DNA from: JBFGCM01 sp041581135
GTDB taxonomy: Bacteria > Actinomycetota > Acidimicrobiia > Spongiisociales > UBA5794
Reading direction: 5' to 3'
NCBI GenBank assembly: GCA_041581135.1
Contig: JBFGCM010000053.1
Coordinates: forward strand, 1 to 26,562
Length of the DNA: 26,562 nucleotides
This document shows positions 1 to 8,234 of this stretch, in pieces. A model generated the notes under the pieces. It did not search any database, was not told where the DNA came from, and was given only the letters and a program-made list of their open reading frames with translations. How positions within the stretch are numbered: the stretch's first letter is position 1; each line of letters begins with the position of its first letter. A program made the translations under genes and the position numbers.

Positions 1-103
1 AGGGTACGCCGGCGGCGCCGGCGCCGGGTGAGGGAACGCCGGCAATGGCACGGCGGACTTCGAGTCGTCGTAGTATCCGCCGACCCGAGCGGCGGAGGAC
101 GCG

Positions 104-949
104 ATGCGACGAGTGGTGGTCACTGGAGGCAGCGGCAAGGCCGGAGTCGCCGTGGTGGACGACCTCACCGCCCACGGGTACGAAGTCCGGTCCGTGGACA
201 TCGCCGCCTCGATGCATCCCGATGAGCCGACCCTGGTGGCGGACCTCACCGACTTCGGTGACACGATCGGGTCGCTGCGGGGGTTCGACGCCGTGGTCCA
301 CCTCGCCGCCATCCCCGCCCCGAACATCCGCTCTGAGGCCGAGACGTTCCACATCAACACCCTGTCGACCTACAACGTGTTCAGCGCCGCCTGCCAGCTC
401 GGCATGGAACGCGTGGTGTGGGCGTCGTCGGAAACCCTCATCGGCCTGCCGTTCGAGCGGGAACAGCCACGGTATGCACCGATCGACGAGGAGCATCCCG
501 CACTCCCGGAGTCCCACTATGCGCTGTCGAAGGCCGTGGGTGAGACCATGGCGGCCCACTTCGCCCGGTGGTCGGGCATCCCGTTCGCCGGGCTTCGCAT
601 CTCGAACATCATGAACGAGCCCGACTACGCCGAGCGCTTCCCCGGATTCTGGGACGATGCGTCGTTGCGGGCGTGGAACCTGTGGGGCTACGTCGATGCC
701 CGGGATGTCGCCGCTGCCTGTCGTCTCGGCCTCGAAGCCCCGCTCGAAGGCTCCGAGGCATTTCTCATCGCCGCCGCAGACACCTGCATGACGCGTTCGA
801 GCATGGAGCTGATGGCCGAGATCTACCCAGACGTACCCATACCGCGCGAGGTGGCCGGTCATACGACGCTCCTCGCCATCGACAAGGCGCGATCGCTGCT
901 CGGCTACGAACCGCAGCACTCGTGGCGAGATCACGTCGCGGAGCAGTGA
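104..949 (+). CDS. NAD-dependent epimerase/dehydratase (extended-type SDR)
   Basis: A 281-residue Rossmann-fold short-chain dehydrogenase/reductase of the sugar epimerase/dehydratase group. The N-terminus has the dinucleotide-binding motif TGGSGKAG (residues about 7-14). An acidic residue follows the second strand (SVDIAAS), which favours NAD over NADP. The catalytic YxxxK motif is visible as YALSK (about 139-143). The C-terminal half (GYVDARDVAAA, later LGYEPQHSWRDH) matches the substrate-binding part of UDP-glucose epimerase and uronate dehydrogenase relatives. GGAGG lies 6 bases before the ATG, and a TAGTAT hexamer at 71-76 could be a -10 element. The gene converges on the ABC permease gene with only 12 bases between stop codons. 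The substrate cannot be told from sequence; the family assignment is secure. Confidence 0.88.
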   Translation: MRRVVVTGGSGKAGVAVVDDLTAHGYEVRSVDIAASMHPDEPTLVADLTDFGDTIGSLRGFDAVVHLAAIPAPNIRSEAETFHINTLSTYNVFSAACQLGMERVVWASSETLIGLPFEREQPRYAPIDEEHPALPESHYALSKAVGETMAAHFARWSGIPFAGLRISNIMNEPDYAERFPGFWDDASLRAWNLWGYVDARDVAAACRLGLEAPLEGSEAFLIAAADTCMTRSSMELMAEIYPDVPIPREVAGHTTLLAIDKARSLLGYEPQHSWRDHVAEQ

Positions 950-961
950 GGCTCTCGGCCC

Positions 962-1782
962 TCAAATGGTCTTGCGGTACTGCCGTACGCCGACGGGGAT
1001 GGCGACCACGAGGACCAGCGCCACCCATCCCAGCGCCTTGAGCACCAGCTCGGCCGTGTTGTCGAGGCCGACCGCCGGTGCCAGCGGGCCCAGCGTCAGG
1101 GCCCGGGCGGCATCGACGACCGCGGTGACCGGCTGGTTCTGGGCGAACGCCTGAAGCCACCCGGGCATCGTCTGGGTGGGTACGAACGCCGAGCTGGCGA
1201 ACACCAGGGGAAACACCCACACGAACCCGGCCGCCTGGGCCGTCTCCACGTCGCCCGCTTTGAGACCCACGAAGGCGAAGATCCACGAGAAGGCGTAGCC
1301 GAACAGCAGCACGACGAGGATCCCGGTCAGCGCAGCAACGATCCCGCCACGGAAACGGAATCCAAGCAGGTACCCGACGCCGATCATCAGGGTGACGACG
1401 AAGAGATTGCGGGCGGTGTCTGCCAACGTGCGCCCGGCCAAGACCGCCGAACGCGCCATGGGCAGCGATCGGAACCGATCGATCATGCCGCGCCCGAGAT
1501 CCTCGGCCAACCCGATGGCGGTGTTGGTGGCCCCGAACACGGTGGTCTGCACGATGATGCCCGGGATGAGGAAGTCGAGGTACTCCACGCCGGGAATGGC
1601 GATGGCGCCGCCGAACACGAACGCGAACAGCAGCACGAACATGATCGGCTGGATGGTCGAGAACACCACGAACTGCGGATTGCGGATGTTGCGCAGCACG
1701 TTGCGCTTCGTGACGGCCAATGCATCACGAACCACCCAGGTGAAGCCCGGGGCAACGGCAGGAGGCGTCGCGGTCTCTGCGG

Positions 1783-1786
<4 letters not shown>
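962..1786 (-). CDS. ABC-2 type transporter permease (DrrB-like)
   Basis: A 274-residue integral membrane protein, the permease half of a DrrAB-type exporter. After a short cytoplasmic N-terminus it shows about six hydrophobic segments, including FVVFSTIQPIMFVLLFAFVF and LVVLLFGYAFSWIFAFVGL. The ABC-2 signature region (GMIDRFRSLPMARSAVLAGR) lies between the second and third segments, and a PGWLQAFAQNQPVT loop precedes the last helix, as in DrrB/ABC-2 permeases. The ATG overlaps the stop of the upstream ATPase gene by 4 bases (ATGA), so the two are translationally coupled. The family includes daunorubicin-type drug and lipid exporters; the cargo is unknown. Confidence 0.9.
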
Positions 1787-2790
<1,004 letters not shown>

Positions 2791-2822
2791 GAACGCGAGA
2801 GCCTAAACGCGTGCGACACGAC

Positions 2823-3557
2823 TCACCCCTGTGCCTCGATGGCGTACGGGGAAAGCTCTGCGTAGCACCGCTGCAGCTCCTGCAGCGTGTCCTGGTGCTG
2901 CTCCGGGACGGCGACGTCCTTGGGCACGTAGGGGGCGAAACCGGTGGTCTCGTGGAGCCGGTGGTACCAATGCACCGACCACACGCCGTCTTCGGGCTTG
3001 GGTCCCGGTTCCCAGCTCAGCATGGCCGGATCCCACGGGATGCCGATGCGCCGGCACAGCTCGGCGAGGACGCCCGGGGGATCGAGCAGGACCTGCTTGG
3101 AATCGAGCACGATCGGCTCGGCTCCGGAGTCCACGATGCGGCGTAACAGGACGACTTGTTGGGGGAAGCCGGTCTCGGTGGCGGTGGCCGAGGGGAAGCC
3201 ATCCAGCAGCGACGGGAGCATCTCCGCCGGGTCCCGGATGAGCAGCACGTTGGTGACCTGGTCGAGGAAGCCGAGGTCGAGCCCGGTGTCGATGATGTGG
3301 TGGGCCATGTTCTTGAAGAAGACCACTGGAGTCTCGTGATCACCCAGGATCACGTCTCGAATCACCGCCTCGCCATCGGTCTGCATCGAGGCCATCGTCT
3401 CTGCCCGACCGGGGTGATCGACGTCGGGCTTCACGCGGAGGAAGTGACCGTACAGCGGCTCGTCGACGACGGTCGTGTCGGCCCGGGAACGGAACGAGTA
3501 CATCATCGCGGTCGAGATGTTGCGCGGCCCTGAGATGTGGTTGATGCGGACCGTCAT
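2823..3557 (-). CDS. sulfotransferase-like P-loop protein
   Basis: A 244-residue protein with the fold and motifs of the sulfotransferase superfamily, which transfers sulfonate from PAPS. The N-terminal 5'-phosphosulfate loop reads GPRNIST (about residues 10-16). The 3'-phosphate-binding segment VLLIRDPAEMLPSL lies in mid-protein. Conserved blocks TTVVDEPLYGHFL and PKPEDGVWSVHWYHRLHETTGF match, from memory, the N-terminal half of plant 'branched-chain aminotransferase-like' proteins. The ATG at 3557 overlaps the stop of the upstream aminotransferase gene by 4 bases (ATGA), and the conserved N-terminal strand begins right after it; a longer in-frame extension only reads into the aminotransferase gene. 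Actual sulfotransferase activity is unproven, and the loop is not the canonical PRSGTT form. Confidence 0.78.
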   Translation of the reverse strand: MTVRINHISGPRNISTAMMYSFRSRADTTVVDEPLYGHFLRVKPDVDHPGRAETMASMQTDGEAVIRDVILGDHETPVVFFKNMAHHIIDTGLDLGFLDQVTNVLLIRDPAEMLPSLLDGFPSATATETGFPQQVVLLRRIVDSGAEPIVLDSKQVLLDPPGVLAELCRRIGIPWDPAMLSWEPGPKPEDGVWSVHWYHRLHETTGFAPYVPKDVAVPEQHQDTLQELQRCYAELSPYAIEAQG

Positions 3558-4465
3558 GCGGTCGCCGCCTCGATGGCATCGCGGTAGTACTCGGACAGCC
3601 GCCGGGTGACCGGACCGGGCACGGCGGTGCCAATGGTGCGGCCATCCACCTCGGCGACCGGGGTGAGCGCCCCGAAGGTGCCGGTGACGAAGGCCTCGTC
3701 TGCTGCGTAGACATCGGTGAGGGAGAAATCCCGCTCGGCAACAGGGACGTCGTGGGCCCGGCACAGCTCGATGACCATGCCGCGCGTGATGCCGTTGAGA
3801 CAGTACTCCCCGGTGGAGGTCCACACCGCTCCCCGCCGGACGATGAAGAAGTTCGTGGCGTTGCAGGTGGCGACGGCGCCGTTGACGTCGAGCATGAGCG
3901 CCTCGTCGGCCCCGGCTTTGATCGCCTGGATCAACGCGATCACCTCGTGCAGCTTGCTGTGGCAGTTGAGCTTCTGGTCCAGGACGTCCGGCCCGGGACG
4001 CCGCACCGTCGAGGTGAACAAGCGCACCCCCGTGTCGGTCACCGCCGGGTCGGCGCGCTTGTGTTCGGCGATGATGACGATGTTGGGGCCACCGACGAGG
4101 TTGCTGGGGTGTTGCGAAGGCGTCTTCTTGTCACCGCGGGTGACCATGAGGCGGACATGGACGTCGTCGTGCATGTCGTTGTGCTGCACGGTGGCGTGGA
4201 GGGCGTCGGTGAGCTCCTCCCGGCTCATGCCGATGTCGAGGTCGATGGCTTTGGCGCCGGCGAACAGTCGATCGAGGTGGCGGTCGAGGAATGCGAAGGT
4301 GCCGTGGTGGAGGCGAATGCCCTCCCACACACCGTCGCCGACCAGGTAGCCGCTGTCGAACACGGAGATCTTCGCCTCCGACCGCGGGTGGAAGACGCCG
4401 TTGATGTACACCTGCACGGAGTCGTTGCGCGGATCGTGAACGGCGGCGTGGGTGCTCTTGGCCAT
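3554..4465 (-). CDS. class IV aminotransferase (BCAT-like)
   Basis: A 303-residue PLP-dependent fold-type IV transaminase related to branched-chain and D-amino-acid aminotransferases. The N-terminal block SVFDSGYLVGDGVWEGIR is diagnostic. The PLP lysine should be K165 in LDQKLNCHSKL. The cofactor phosphate-binding loops are NGITRG and TGTFGALTPV near the C-terminus. The position that in BCAT holds the glutamate contacting the PLP pyridine nitrogen (E five residues before the Asn of EGxGxN) is T200 here (ATCNATN), which sets this subfamily apart. I chose the ATG at 4465 because alternatives upstream read into low-conservation sequence. TACACT at 4474-4479 ends 8 bases before the ATG and no SD is visible, so the mRNA may be leaderless. 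It is coupled to the sulfotransferase-like gene. Confidence 0.88.
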   Translation of the reverse strand: MAKSTHAAVHDPRNDSVQVYINGVFHPRSEAKISVFDSGYLVGDGVWEGIRLHHGTFAFLDRHLDRLFAGAKAIDLDIGMSREELTDALHATVQHNDMHDDVHVRLMVTRGDKKTPSQHPSNLVGGPNIVIIAEHKRADPAVTDTGVRLFTSTVRRPGPDVLDQKLNCHSKLHEVIALIQAIKAGADEALMLDVNGAVATCNATNFFIVRRGAVWTSTGEYCLNGITRGMVIELCRAHDVPVAERDFSLTDVYAADEAFVTGTFGALTPVAEVDGRTIGTAVPGPVTRRLSEYYRDAIEAATA

Positions 4466-4543
4466 GGCCGGGGAGTGTACGCGACGGCGCACCAGTGGCG
4501 TCTCGTCCGCCTGGGCCGCCGGCGCCGCCTGCCGTCGGGGCGG

Positions 4544-4572
4544 TAGGCACCGATCAGAGCGGCGGGTACGCT
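4544..4572 (+). promoter_or_regulatory. possible promoter of the PPOX-family gene
   Basis: TAGGCA (4544-4549) and TACGCT (4567-4572) are separated by 17 bases. Both partly match sigma-70/SigA hexamers. The predicted transcript would start near 4579, just before the GAGGAGG ribosome-binding site. The match is moderate only. Confidence 0.35.
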
Positions 4573-4598
4573 GCTGGCTTCAGTCGAGGAGGACGCCC

Positions 4599-5156
4599 GT
4601 GGGCAAGGTGTACGAGCAGCTCGAGGGTGCCGTGGCGGAGTTCGTGACGCGGCAGCCGATGTTCTTCGTGGCCACTGCTCCTCTCTCCCCAGACGGACTG
4701 GTCAACGTGTCACCCAAGGGTCTCGACACGTTCGCCATCGTCGACCCGACCACGGTCGCCTACCTGGACCTCACGGGTTCGGGAGCCGAGACCATCGCCC
4801 ACGTCAGGGAGAACGGCCGTATCACCATCATGTTCTGCGCGTTCGAAGGGCCACCGCGCATCGTCCGCATCCACGGCACGGGAAGGGTGGTCGAATCGAC
4901 GGACGCCGAGTTCGCCGCGGCGGCGGCTCGGTTCCCCGACTTTCCGGCCGCGCGCGCCGTCATCGAGGTCGCCGTCCGGCGCATCGCCGATTCGTGCGGC
5001 TATGCGGTGCCGCGAATGGACTTCGTGGGACAGCGGGACACCCTCCACACCTGGGCAGGCAACAGGTCGGAAGCCGAGCTTGCCGCCTACCGAGCGACGA
5101 AGAACGCGACCAGCCTCGACGGCCTCCCGGCATTACGAGGCGTCTCGCCCACCTAG
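4599..5156 (+). CDS. pyridoxamine 5'-phosphate oxidase family protein
   Basis: A 185-residue flavin-binding split-barrel protein of the PPOX superfamily. The barrel begins with QPMFFVATAPLSPDGLVNVSPKG, followed by strands VAYLDLTGSG and ITIMFCAFEGPPRIVRIHGTG. The C-terminal block DSCGYAVPRMDFVGQRDTL and the ending KNATSLDGLPAL are, from memory, typical of a bacterial subgroup annotated only as 'PPOX family'. Members bind FMN, F420 or haem, and the cofactor cannot be decided here. Start is GTG at 4599, with GAGGAGG ending 6 bases upstream; in-frame upstream ATGs lie in the promoter region of the divergent aminotransferase gene and lack an SD. It is followed 24 bases later by the metX-like gene. 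Confidence 0.82.
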   Translation: MGKVYEQLEGAVAEFVTRQPMFFVATAPLSPDGLVNVSPKGLDTFAIVDPTTVAYLDLTGSGAETIAHVRENGRITIMFCAFEGPPRIVRIHGTGRVVESTDAEFAAAAARFPDFPAARAVIEVAVRRIADSCGYAVPRMDFVGQRDTLHTWAGNRSEAELAAYRATKNATSLDGLPALRGVSPT

Positions 5157-5180
5157 GGTGACACGGACCACGGAGCCCAC

Positions 5181-6323
5181 ATGGACACGGTCGAAACCCA
5201 GTTCTTCACCATCGACGAGCCGGTGGTGCTGCGCAGTGGCGCAGTCCTGCCAGAGGTGACTCAGGCTTACGAGACCTACGGCACCTTGAGCCGCAACGCC
5301 GACAACGCCATCCTCGTCTTCCACGCGTTGACGGGCAGCCAGCACGCCGCCGGGTTCAACCCGGAGGTCTCCGGTCTGGGCTCCCGCTGGACGGACGAGT
5401 GCCGGCGGGGATGGTGGGATGCCTTCGTGGGGCCGGGCAAGGCCATCGACACCGACAAGTACTTCGTCATCTGCGCCAACTACCTGGGGGGCTGCTACGG
5501 CACCACCGGGCCGTCGTCGACCAACCCGGAGACCGGGCGACCCTACGGAAGCGCGTTTCCGTATGTGTCGCTGGCGGACATGGTGGACGTCCAGGTGCGA
5601 CTGCTCACCCACCTCGGCATCGACCGACTCCACGCCGTCACCGGCGGCTCCGTGGGGGGCGTGATGGCCATGTCCCTGGCGACCCGCTACCCCGATCTGG
5701 TCGAGATCGTCATGCCGATCGCCGCGGGGGTCCGCGTCACGGCGCTCCAGATGATCCACAACTTCGAGCAGATCAACGCCATCCTGGTGGACCCGAACTT
5801 CCAGGAAGGCGACTACTACGGCGGACCCTCACCCGACCCGGGACTGATGCTGGCGAGAATGATCGGGCACAAGACGTTCGTCTCGCTGAGCGCCCTCGAA
5901 GAGCGCGCTCGCAACGAGGTGGTGTCGCACGACGAAGGGCCCGGCAGCTACCGCATCTCGAACCCGCTGGAGTCCTACATGTGGCATCAGGGACAGAAGT
6001 TCGTGCAGCGCTTCGACGCCAACACCTATCTGCGGCTCATGGAGGCGTGGCAAGGATTCGATCTCGTTGCCGAAGCCGAGGTTGGCGACGTCACCGAGCT
6101 GTTCACGTCGTCGAAGCACCAGCGGTACATGGTGTTCACCATCGACTCGGACGTGTGCTTCTATCCGGAGGAGCAGACGGAGCTGGTGAGCTACCTTCGA
6201 TTGGCCGACGTGCCGTACCGGCGCATCACCGTGCACTCCGACAAGGGGCACGACTCGTTCCTCCTCGAGCCGTCGCTGTTCGCCCCGCACATGCGGGACG
6301 TCCTGGACAACACCTGGGTCTGA
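5181..6323 (+). CDS. metX: homoserine O-acyltransferase (MetX family)
   Basis: A 380-residue alpha/beta-hydrolase of the MetX family, which acylates L-homoserine in methionine biosynthesis. The first block NAILVFHALTGSQHAAG supplies the oxyanion loop. The nucleophile elbow is GGSVGGVMAM with Ser157; the usual MetX form is GGSMGGMQ. An Asp in IDSDVCFYP (D322 or D324) and H357 in DKGHDSFLLE complete the catalytic triad. YMWHQGQKFVQRFDANTYL matches the conserved MetX lid block. Full family length, no truncation. No metY or other methionine gene is in the window. Acetyl versus succinyl donor, and homoserine versus serine acceptor, cannot be fixed by eye, and the altered elbow residues leave room for a paralogue with a different role. 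Confidence 0.85.
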   Translation: MDTVETQFFTIDEPVVLRSGAVLPEVTQAYETYGTLSRNADNAILVFHALTGSQHAAGFNPEVSGLGSRWTDECRRGWWDAFVGPGKAIDTDKYFVICANYLGGCYGTTGPSSTNPETGRPYGSAFPYVSLADMVDVQVRLLTHLGIDRLHAVTGGSVGGVMAMSLATRYPDLVEIVMPIAAGVRVTALQMIHNFEQINAILVDPNFQEGDYYGGPSPDPGLMLARMIGHKTFVSLSALEERARNEVVSHDEGPGSYRISNPLESYMWHQGQKFVQRFDANTYLRLMEAWQGFDLVAEAEVGDVTELFTSSKHQRYMVFTIDSDVCFYPEEQTELVSYLRLADVPYRRITVHSDKGHDSFLLEPSLFAPHMRDVLDNTWV

Positions 6324-6333
6324 TCGTTGTTTT

Positions 6334-6348
6334 ACGTTGTTTCAACGT
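6334..6348. promoter_or_regulatory. perfect inverted repeat, possible operator
   Basis: ACGTTG-TTT-CAACGT is a perfect 6-bp inverted repeat ending 2 bases before the -35 element of the LysM gene promoter. A direct repeat CGTTGTTT (6325-6332 and 6335-6342) overlaps it with 10-base spacing. It is too short and AT-poor at the base to be a convincing terminator for metX, so a regulator site is the better reading. Confidence 0.4.
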
Positions 6349-6350
6349 GG

Positions 6351-6379
6351 TTGACGTCGATCAGCGCGTGCGGTATAAC
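6351..6379 (+). promoter_or_regulatory. SigA-type promoter, leaderless start
   Basis: TTGACG (6351-6356), a 17-base spacer and TATAAC (6374-6379) form a near-consensus sigma-70 promoter. Only six bases separate the -10 hexamer from the ATG at 6386, so transcription should begin at or next to the start codon. No SD is present, in line with a leaderless mRNA, which is common in actinobacteria. Confidence 0.75.
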
Positions 6380-6385
6380 AGTGAC

Positions 6386-7183
6386 ATGATCAAGCGGAGC
6401 CTCTCGTTCGTCGCCCTCGTGGTGTTCGAGATCGTGGCCATCGTCACCCTCCATGCCCTCGGCAGGCTGGCATGGCTGCGCATCCCGTGGGCCGAGGTCG
6501 GCACCTGGATCGACGTGAATCCGGTGGAGGACACCATCGGAGCGATGGTTCGGTACCTGGCACTCGCCATCGCCTACTGGATGCTCACCACCACCGTGCT
6601 CTACGCCATCGCCAAGGCCACGCGGTTCCCGGCGGCCGTGCGGGCCGTGGAGTGGGCGACCCTCCCCGCCGTGCGCAGAGTGGCCGACCGAGTGGCCGCC
6701 ACCACCTTGTCGGCGGTCGCCGTCGCCGGTCCTGCCCTTCCGGCGTTGGCACAGCAGCCGCCGACACCCGTGGTGCGCGAAGTGACCACCACGACACCCA
6801 ACTACACCCCAGTGCCGGCCGGCCCCGGCGGCCTGCGGATCGTGCATCCCCCCGCCCCGGAGCCCGGCTACACGCCCACACCCGCAGGCACCCCGCGAGA
6901 GTCCACCACCGCCACCACCCCGGGCGGCGCGGTCGACGACATCCCCGTCGTCCAATCCGGCGAGCTGCTCGGCACCACCTACACCGTCAAGCGGGGTGAC
7001 AGCTTCTGGTGCATCGCCACCCAGCGGGTGGAAGCCGAGACGGGCAGCGACGACCTCGCCACGGTCACCGAGTACTGGGTGCGGCTGGTCGACGCCAACC
7101 GCGACACCATCAGCTCCGGCGATCCCGACCTCATCTACCCGAACGAGGTCATCACCCTGCCGGCGCTCAGCGACAACGCCTGA
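6386..7183 (+). CDS. LysM-domain membrane protein
   Basis: A 265-residue protein. Residues about 7-27 (LSFVALVVFEIVAIVTLHAL) form a membrane segment, and a second lies at about 56-74 (YLALAIAYWMLTTTVLYAIA). A third hydrophobic stretch ending ALPALAQ precedes a Pro/Thr-rich linker (about 125-190). The C-terminal LysM module starts at TYTVKRGDSFWCIA and ends with YPNEVITLPAL; LysM binds peptidoglycan or chitin-type glycans. The ATG at 6386 is fixed by the promoter directly upstream. Reading the same frame further upstream only shadows metX. The likely place of action is the cell envelope, with LysM outside. The partner is unknown; it lies just downstream of the convergent end of the tad operon. 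Confidence 0.85.
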   Translation: MIKRSLSFVALVVFEIVAIVTLHALGRLAWLRIPWAEVGTWIDVNPVEDTIGAMVRYLALAIAYWMLTTTVLYAIAKATRFPAAVRAVEWATLPAVRRVADRVAATTLSAVAVAGPALPALAQQPPTPVVREVTTTTPNYTPVPAGPGGLRIVHPPAPEPGYTPTPAGTPRESTTATTPGGAVDDIPVVQSGELLGTTYTVKRGDSFWCIATQRVEAETGSDDLATVTEYWVRLVDANRDTISSGDPDLIYPNEVITLPALSDNA

Positions 7184-7186
7184 GGG

Positions 7187-7747
7187 TCACGCTTCGTCGA
7201 CGGTGTAGAGCAACCACCTGCCATCCACCTCCTGCAGCGTGATGAGCCAGTCGAAGCGCTGGGGCGTCTCCCCGGGCCGGGACATGACCAGCTCTGACCG
7301 TACGACGGCCATTGCCCCGGCGTGCTCGACCACTTGGGGCAGATCGAGATCAAACGTGTAGGGAGGGAGGCCGAGCGGCTCTGCGGCGAGCTGGGTGGAT
7401 TCTGCGGCCAGCTGTTGCCACTGGGGCCCGTTCTCGACCAGGTATCCGTCGAGCTCGGTCATGTCTCCCGAGATGATGAACCTGCCCCACGCCGCCAGCG
7501 CGTCGTCCAGCCCGGCGACGATGCGTGCCGAGTCCGCGGGGCTGGTCGCCGCCACCGTCGTGGTGGGAGCAGGCGCCGGCGTCGTCGCCACGCCGGAGGT
7601 CGACGTGTCCGCCACATCGCTCGTCGTGGAAGTGGATGACGGCGCCACCGCCGGCTGCGGCGCTACGGGATCCCGCAGCAGGAGCCAGGCGAGGGCGACG
7701 GCCATCGTGGCCACGAGGAGGCCCCCGAGAATGGCGCGTGCGGTCAC
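7187..7747 (-). CDS. membrane-anchored protein with Thr/Ser-rich linker, last gene of tad operon
   Basis: A 186-residue protein I do not recognise. It has an N-terminal membrane anchor (ILGGLLVATMAVALAWLLL, about 6-24), then a linker of about 45 residues rich in Thr, Ser, Ala and Pro. A C-terminal domain of about 110 residues follows; its order (two helices, then strands ending DGRWLLYTVDEA) resembles an NTF2-like fold. GTG start at 7747 without a clear SD, 19 bases after the TadG-like stop codon. The layout repeats that of the protein at 9541-10344, so the two may play related roles, perhaps as exported accessory factors of the Tad pilus. The linker looks suited to O-glycosylation. The fold call is inference. 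Confidence 0.7.
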   Translation of the reverse strand: MTARAILGGLLVATMAVALAWLLLRDPVAPQPAVAPSSTSTTSDVADTSTSGVATTPAPAPTTTVAATSPADSARIVAGLDDALAAWGRFIISGDMTELDGYLVENGPQWQQLAAESTQLAAEPLGLPPYTFDLDLPQVVEHAGAMAVVRSELVMSRPGETPQRFDWLITLQEVDGRWLLYTVDEA

Positions 7748-7766
7748 CGAACGTCGGCCGGGCGGG

Positions 7767-8234
7767 TCAGGGCCCGCCTCGCAACGCCCGACCGACCCCC
7801 TCGGCCGATACTCGAATCGGGCTGGTGTCGGCCGAAGGATCGAGGGTGACGAGCGCGGCCAGGAACGTGAGCTCGACGTCTCGGGTCACCGTCACCGTGA
7901 TCGTGTCGGCGGCCACCACCACCTCGGCATCCGGGGTGGGGCATGCCGTGATGTCGCCGTGATCCTCGAGGTATCGACAAGCACGGTCGATCGCCAGCTC
8001 GGGGAGCAGGGGTGGCTCAGGAACACTCGGGTTGTCGCGCACGAAGTCCAGATCGATGGCGGTGCTGCCGGCAATGGAGGCCCCATCGACGAGCCCGGCC
8101 ACCTCACGGTGCTCGGCGAGCACACGCCACAGGTCCACGGAGAGGCCGCCGAGGAGCAGCACCATGAACCCCAGCATCAGCACCAGCAGCGGGGTCGAGA
8201 ACCCGGCCTCGGACCGCCGTCCGTCACCCCGCAT
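7767..8234 (-). CDS. TadG-like pilus assembly protein
   Basis: A 155-residue protein with the N-terminal signature of TadG-related pseudopilins: a charged stretch, then EAGFSTPLLVLMLGFMVLLLGGLSVDLWRV. This resembles the GF.TP...L segment of actinobacterial TadG-type proteins, where a prepilin-like helix is followed by an amphipathic region with A/G-rich residues (LVDGASIAGSTAID). The Glu at +5 after the Gly is absent (Pro/Leu there), so cleavage by a prepilin peptidase is uncertain. The ATG overlaps the stop of the secreted-protein gene by one base (TGATG), indicating coupling. The length is typical of the short actinobacterial forms that lack a vWA domain. Confidence 0.72.
   Translation of the reverse strand: MRGDGRRSEAGFSTPLLVLMLGFMVLLLGGLSVDLWRVLAEHREVAGLVDGASIAGSTAIDLDFVRDNPSVPEPPLLPELAIDRACRYLEDHGDITACPTPDAEVVVAADTITVTVTRDVELTFLAALVTLDPSADTSPIRVSAEGVGRALRGGP

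Noticed and set aside
1..40. GCCGGC/GGCGCC palindromes at the left edge
   Set aside because: Simple GC-rich overlap words at the truncated edge of the window; too little sequence to tell a terminator from chance.
5399..6385. Long in-frame extension upstream of the LysM protein
   Set aside because: It runs antiparallel in logic to metX codon structure (another frame of that gene), has Arg/His/Pro-rich composition, and the promoter at 6351-6379 sets the start at 6386.
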